A stretch of 6,345 nucleotides of DNA from an uncultured Desulfobacterales bacterium (GTDB lineage Bacteria; Desulfobacterota; Desulfobacteria; Desulfobacterales; UBA11574), in assembly GCA_937925895.1 (NCBI GenBank), contig CALANC010000032.1, positions 1 to 6,345 of the forward strand, written 5' to 3'. A model generated the notes under the pieces. It had not been told where the DNA came from. It saw only the letters and a program-made list of their open reading frames with translations, and searched no databases. The translations under genes were made by a program, and so were the position numbers. This document shows positions 4,734-6,345 of the stretch, one piece after another; position 1 is the first letter of the stretch, and the number at the start of each line of letters is the position of its first letter.

Positions 4734-6345
4734 TGAAAAAGCTGCCTTTAGGATTAGTTCTTGATTTGCGCGAAGTTGATCCATACAAAACCGGATCGTG
4801 GCGAACCCTGATGCCCGCCAACCTGGCGCAAATGCCGCCTTGTAACAACACCTGTCCCGCCGACAATGATATCCGCGGGTTTCTCAGAGTCCTGGCGGAA
4901 AAGAAAGATTATGAGGAAGCGTGGCATGTGTTGGCCCGTACCAATCCTCTGCCTGCCACCTGTGGCAGGGTTTGCCCCCATCCTTGCGAAGAAGGTTGCA
5001 ACCGCCGGGACTTTGATTCGGCAGTAGCCATTAACAGTGCGGAACGGTGTGTGGGCGATTATGGTCTGGAGCATAATCTGGAACACAAAAAGCTTATTAC
5101 CGGAAGAAAAGAAAAAGTGGCCGTGGTCGGCTCCGGTCCGGCCGGTCTTTCCTGCGCCTTTCATCTGGCCAAGCGCGGATTTCAGGTGAAGATATTCGAG
5201 GCAGCCGACGAACCCGGCGGAATGATGCGCTGGGGAATTCCGTCCTATCGTCTGCCCAATTATATTCTCAAACAGGAAATTGAGGCGATTCTAAGACTGG
5301 GGATTGAACTGGAGTGTAATGTCAAGGTGGGCGTCAACATTCCGCTGGACCAATTGACCCAGCATTATAATGCGGTTTTCCTGGGTCCCGGTGCCCAGAA
5401 GGGTCTAACCATCGGCGTAACCGGTGAAGATGCCCAGAATGTTTTTTCCGGTGTCGACTTTTTACATCAGGTTAACAGCGGAAAATGGATGGATGTAGGC
5501 AAGGACGTGGTGGTGATCGGCGGCGGTAACACGGCCATGGACTGTGCCCGGGTGGCCAAGAGACTGGGGGCAAATGTCAGTGTGTACTACAGGCGTACCC
5601 GGGTGGAGATGCCGGCGATTACGGCTGAAATTGATGAGGCCATGGAAGAACGAATCATGTTTCGTTACCATACCAATCCCGTGAAAATCCTTAAGGATGA
5701 GGATCGGGTTATCGGCATCCTGTGTGTCCAGATGGAGCTCAAAGAGCCGGACGCCAGTGGCCGGGCCCGTCCGGTCCCCATTGATGGGTCAGAATCGGTT
5801 TATCCGGCGGATACAGTCATTTTGGCAACAGGTCAGGCGGTCGATTATGAGGGAATTGAAGTTTATAAAGTCGATGATCAATGGATTTCCACCAACGAGA
5901 ACTTGATGACGAGCATCGACGGGGTTTTTGCTGGCGGCGACGCCGTAATCGGCCTGGAAACCGTTGCCGCGGCAATCGGTCAGGGTACCCGCGCCGCTTC
6001 AGCCATCGAAGACTATGTTGACGGTAACGTGGAAAGCCGCCTGTCACAACCGCCGGTGATCTATTCTAAGGATCTGAACACCTATTATTATGATAAATCA
6101 AAGCGATTCTCCAAAGAAGCCGAGCCGATTCACACACGGTTGAAGGGGTTCAAGGAGATTTATCTGCCCTTTGACCAGGATGAGATTATCAAAGAATCCG
6201 AGCGCTGTTTCAGCTGCGGACTCTGTTACATGTGCGACAATTGCTACATGTACTGTCCTGACAATGCGGTCAAACCATCACCGTCCACGGGTAAATACGA
6301 ATTTGATCTCGATTTCTGCAAGGGATGTGGTCTTTGCGCAAAAGA
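4733..6345 (+). CDS. GltD/DsrL-like NAD(P)-FAD iron-sulfur oxidoreductase subunit fused to a ferredoxin domain (3' partial)
   Basis: This electron-transfer subunit is predicted to link the oxidoreductase to NAD(P)+/NAD(P)H. I read it from ATG 4733, which overlaps the beta stop as TAATG with GAGAGG 11 nt upstream; it stays open for 537 codons to the window edge. Residues 18-28 (YKTGSWRT..MP) resemble the N-terminal arm of PorD delta subunits. A GltD-type N-terminal Fe-S domain follows, with Cys37, Cys41, Cys77, Cys81, Cys85 and Cys89. The FAD motif GSGPAG is at 133-138, and the characteristic PGGMMRWGIPSYRLP stretch comes shortly after. The NAD(P)H motif GGGNTAMD is at 263-270, and the second FAD-contact motif GVFAGGDA starts at 397. 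A Tyr-rich linker (about 430-490) leads to a ferredoxin domain: Cys492, 495, 498, 501, 504 and 508, then Cys529, 532 and 535. The final cluster Cys lies beyond the edge. Comparable subunits are found in phenylglyoxylate:NAD oxidoreductase (PadH) and DsrL; which is closest is not decidable by eye. Confidence 0.88.
   Translation, partial: MKKLPLGLVLDLREVDPYKTGSWRTLMPANLAQMPPCNNTCPADNDIRGFLRVLAEKKDYEEAWHVLARTNPLPATCGRVCPHPCEEGCNRRDFDSAVAINSAERCVGDYGLEHNLEHKKLITGRKEKVAVVGSGPAGLSCAFHLAKRGFQVKIFEAADEPGGMMRWGIPSYRLPNYILKQEIEAILRLGIELECNVKVGVNIPLDQLTQHYNAVFLGPGAQKGLTIGVTGEDAQNVFSGVDFLHQVNSGKWMDVGKDVVVIGGGNTAMDCARVAKRLGANVSVYYRRTRVEMPAITAEIDEAMEERIMFRYHTNPVKILKDEDRVIGILCVQMELKEPDASGRARPVPIDGSESVYPADTVILATGQAVDYEGIEVYKVDDQWISTNENLMTSIDGVFAGGDAVIGLETVAAAIGQGTRAASAIEDYVDGNVESRLSQPPVIYSKDLNTYYYDKSKRFSKEAEPIHTRLKGFKEIYLPFDQDEIIKESERCFSCGLCYMCDNCYMYCPDNAVKPSPSTGKYEFDLDFCKGCGLCAK

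Overview
This window looks like chromosomal DNA from an anaerobic bacterium, most likely a Desulfobacterota (deltaproteobacterial) lineage. That placement is an inference from the archaeal/anaerobe-type multi-subunit 2-oxoacid oxidoreductase, the GltD-like electron-transfer subunit, a sigma-54-like promoter and the degenerate GAACC-type intergenic repeats. No rRNA or other phylogenetic marker is present to settle it.

Layout. Positions 1-107 hold a long imperfect inverted repeat and a degenerate GAACC tandem repeat. Positions 108-470 have no convincing gene, but a good sigma-54-like promoter match (379-394) points at the next gene. Positions 471-1964 encode a ComEC/Rec2-family DNA-uptake protein. 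It is missing a large central block in frame: the second half of the membrane channel domain and the first half of the metallo-beta-lactamase domain. Positions 1965-2117 form an intergenic gap with a 9-bp direct repeat and a sigma-70-like promoter.

Positions 2118-6345 are a tight co-directional operon of four genes: gamma (2118-2660), alpha (2665-3840) and beta (3843-4733) subunits of a thiamine-diphosphate 2-oxoacid:acceptor oxidoreductase, then a GltD-like FAD/NAD(P) iron-sulfur flavoprotein (4733 to beyond the right edge). Gaps are 4 nt and 2 nt, then a 1-nt overlap, so the genes are probably translationally coupled and made in fixed ratio.

How they work together (inference from families). 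Alpha, beta and gamma oxidatively decarboxylate a 2-oxoacid with CoA to an acyl-CoA and pass electrons to the beta-subunit [4Fe-4S] cluster. There is no separate small ferredoxin-like delta subunit in the window. Instead the fourth gene carries delta-subunit (PorD-like) features at both ends, a TGSWRT arm at the N-terminus and a ferredoxin domain at the C-terminus, with a complete GltD-type flavin/pyridine-nucleotide module between them. The complex is therefore predicted to use NAD(P)+ as an acceptor, or to exchange electrons between ferredoxin and NAD(P)H. The substrate (pyruvate, branched-chain or aryl 2-oxoacid, 2-oxoglutarate) cannot be read from this sequence.
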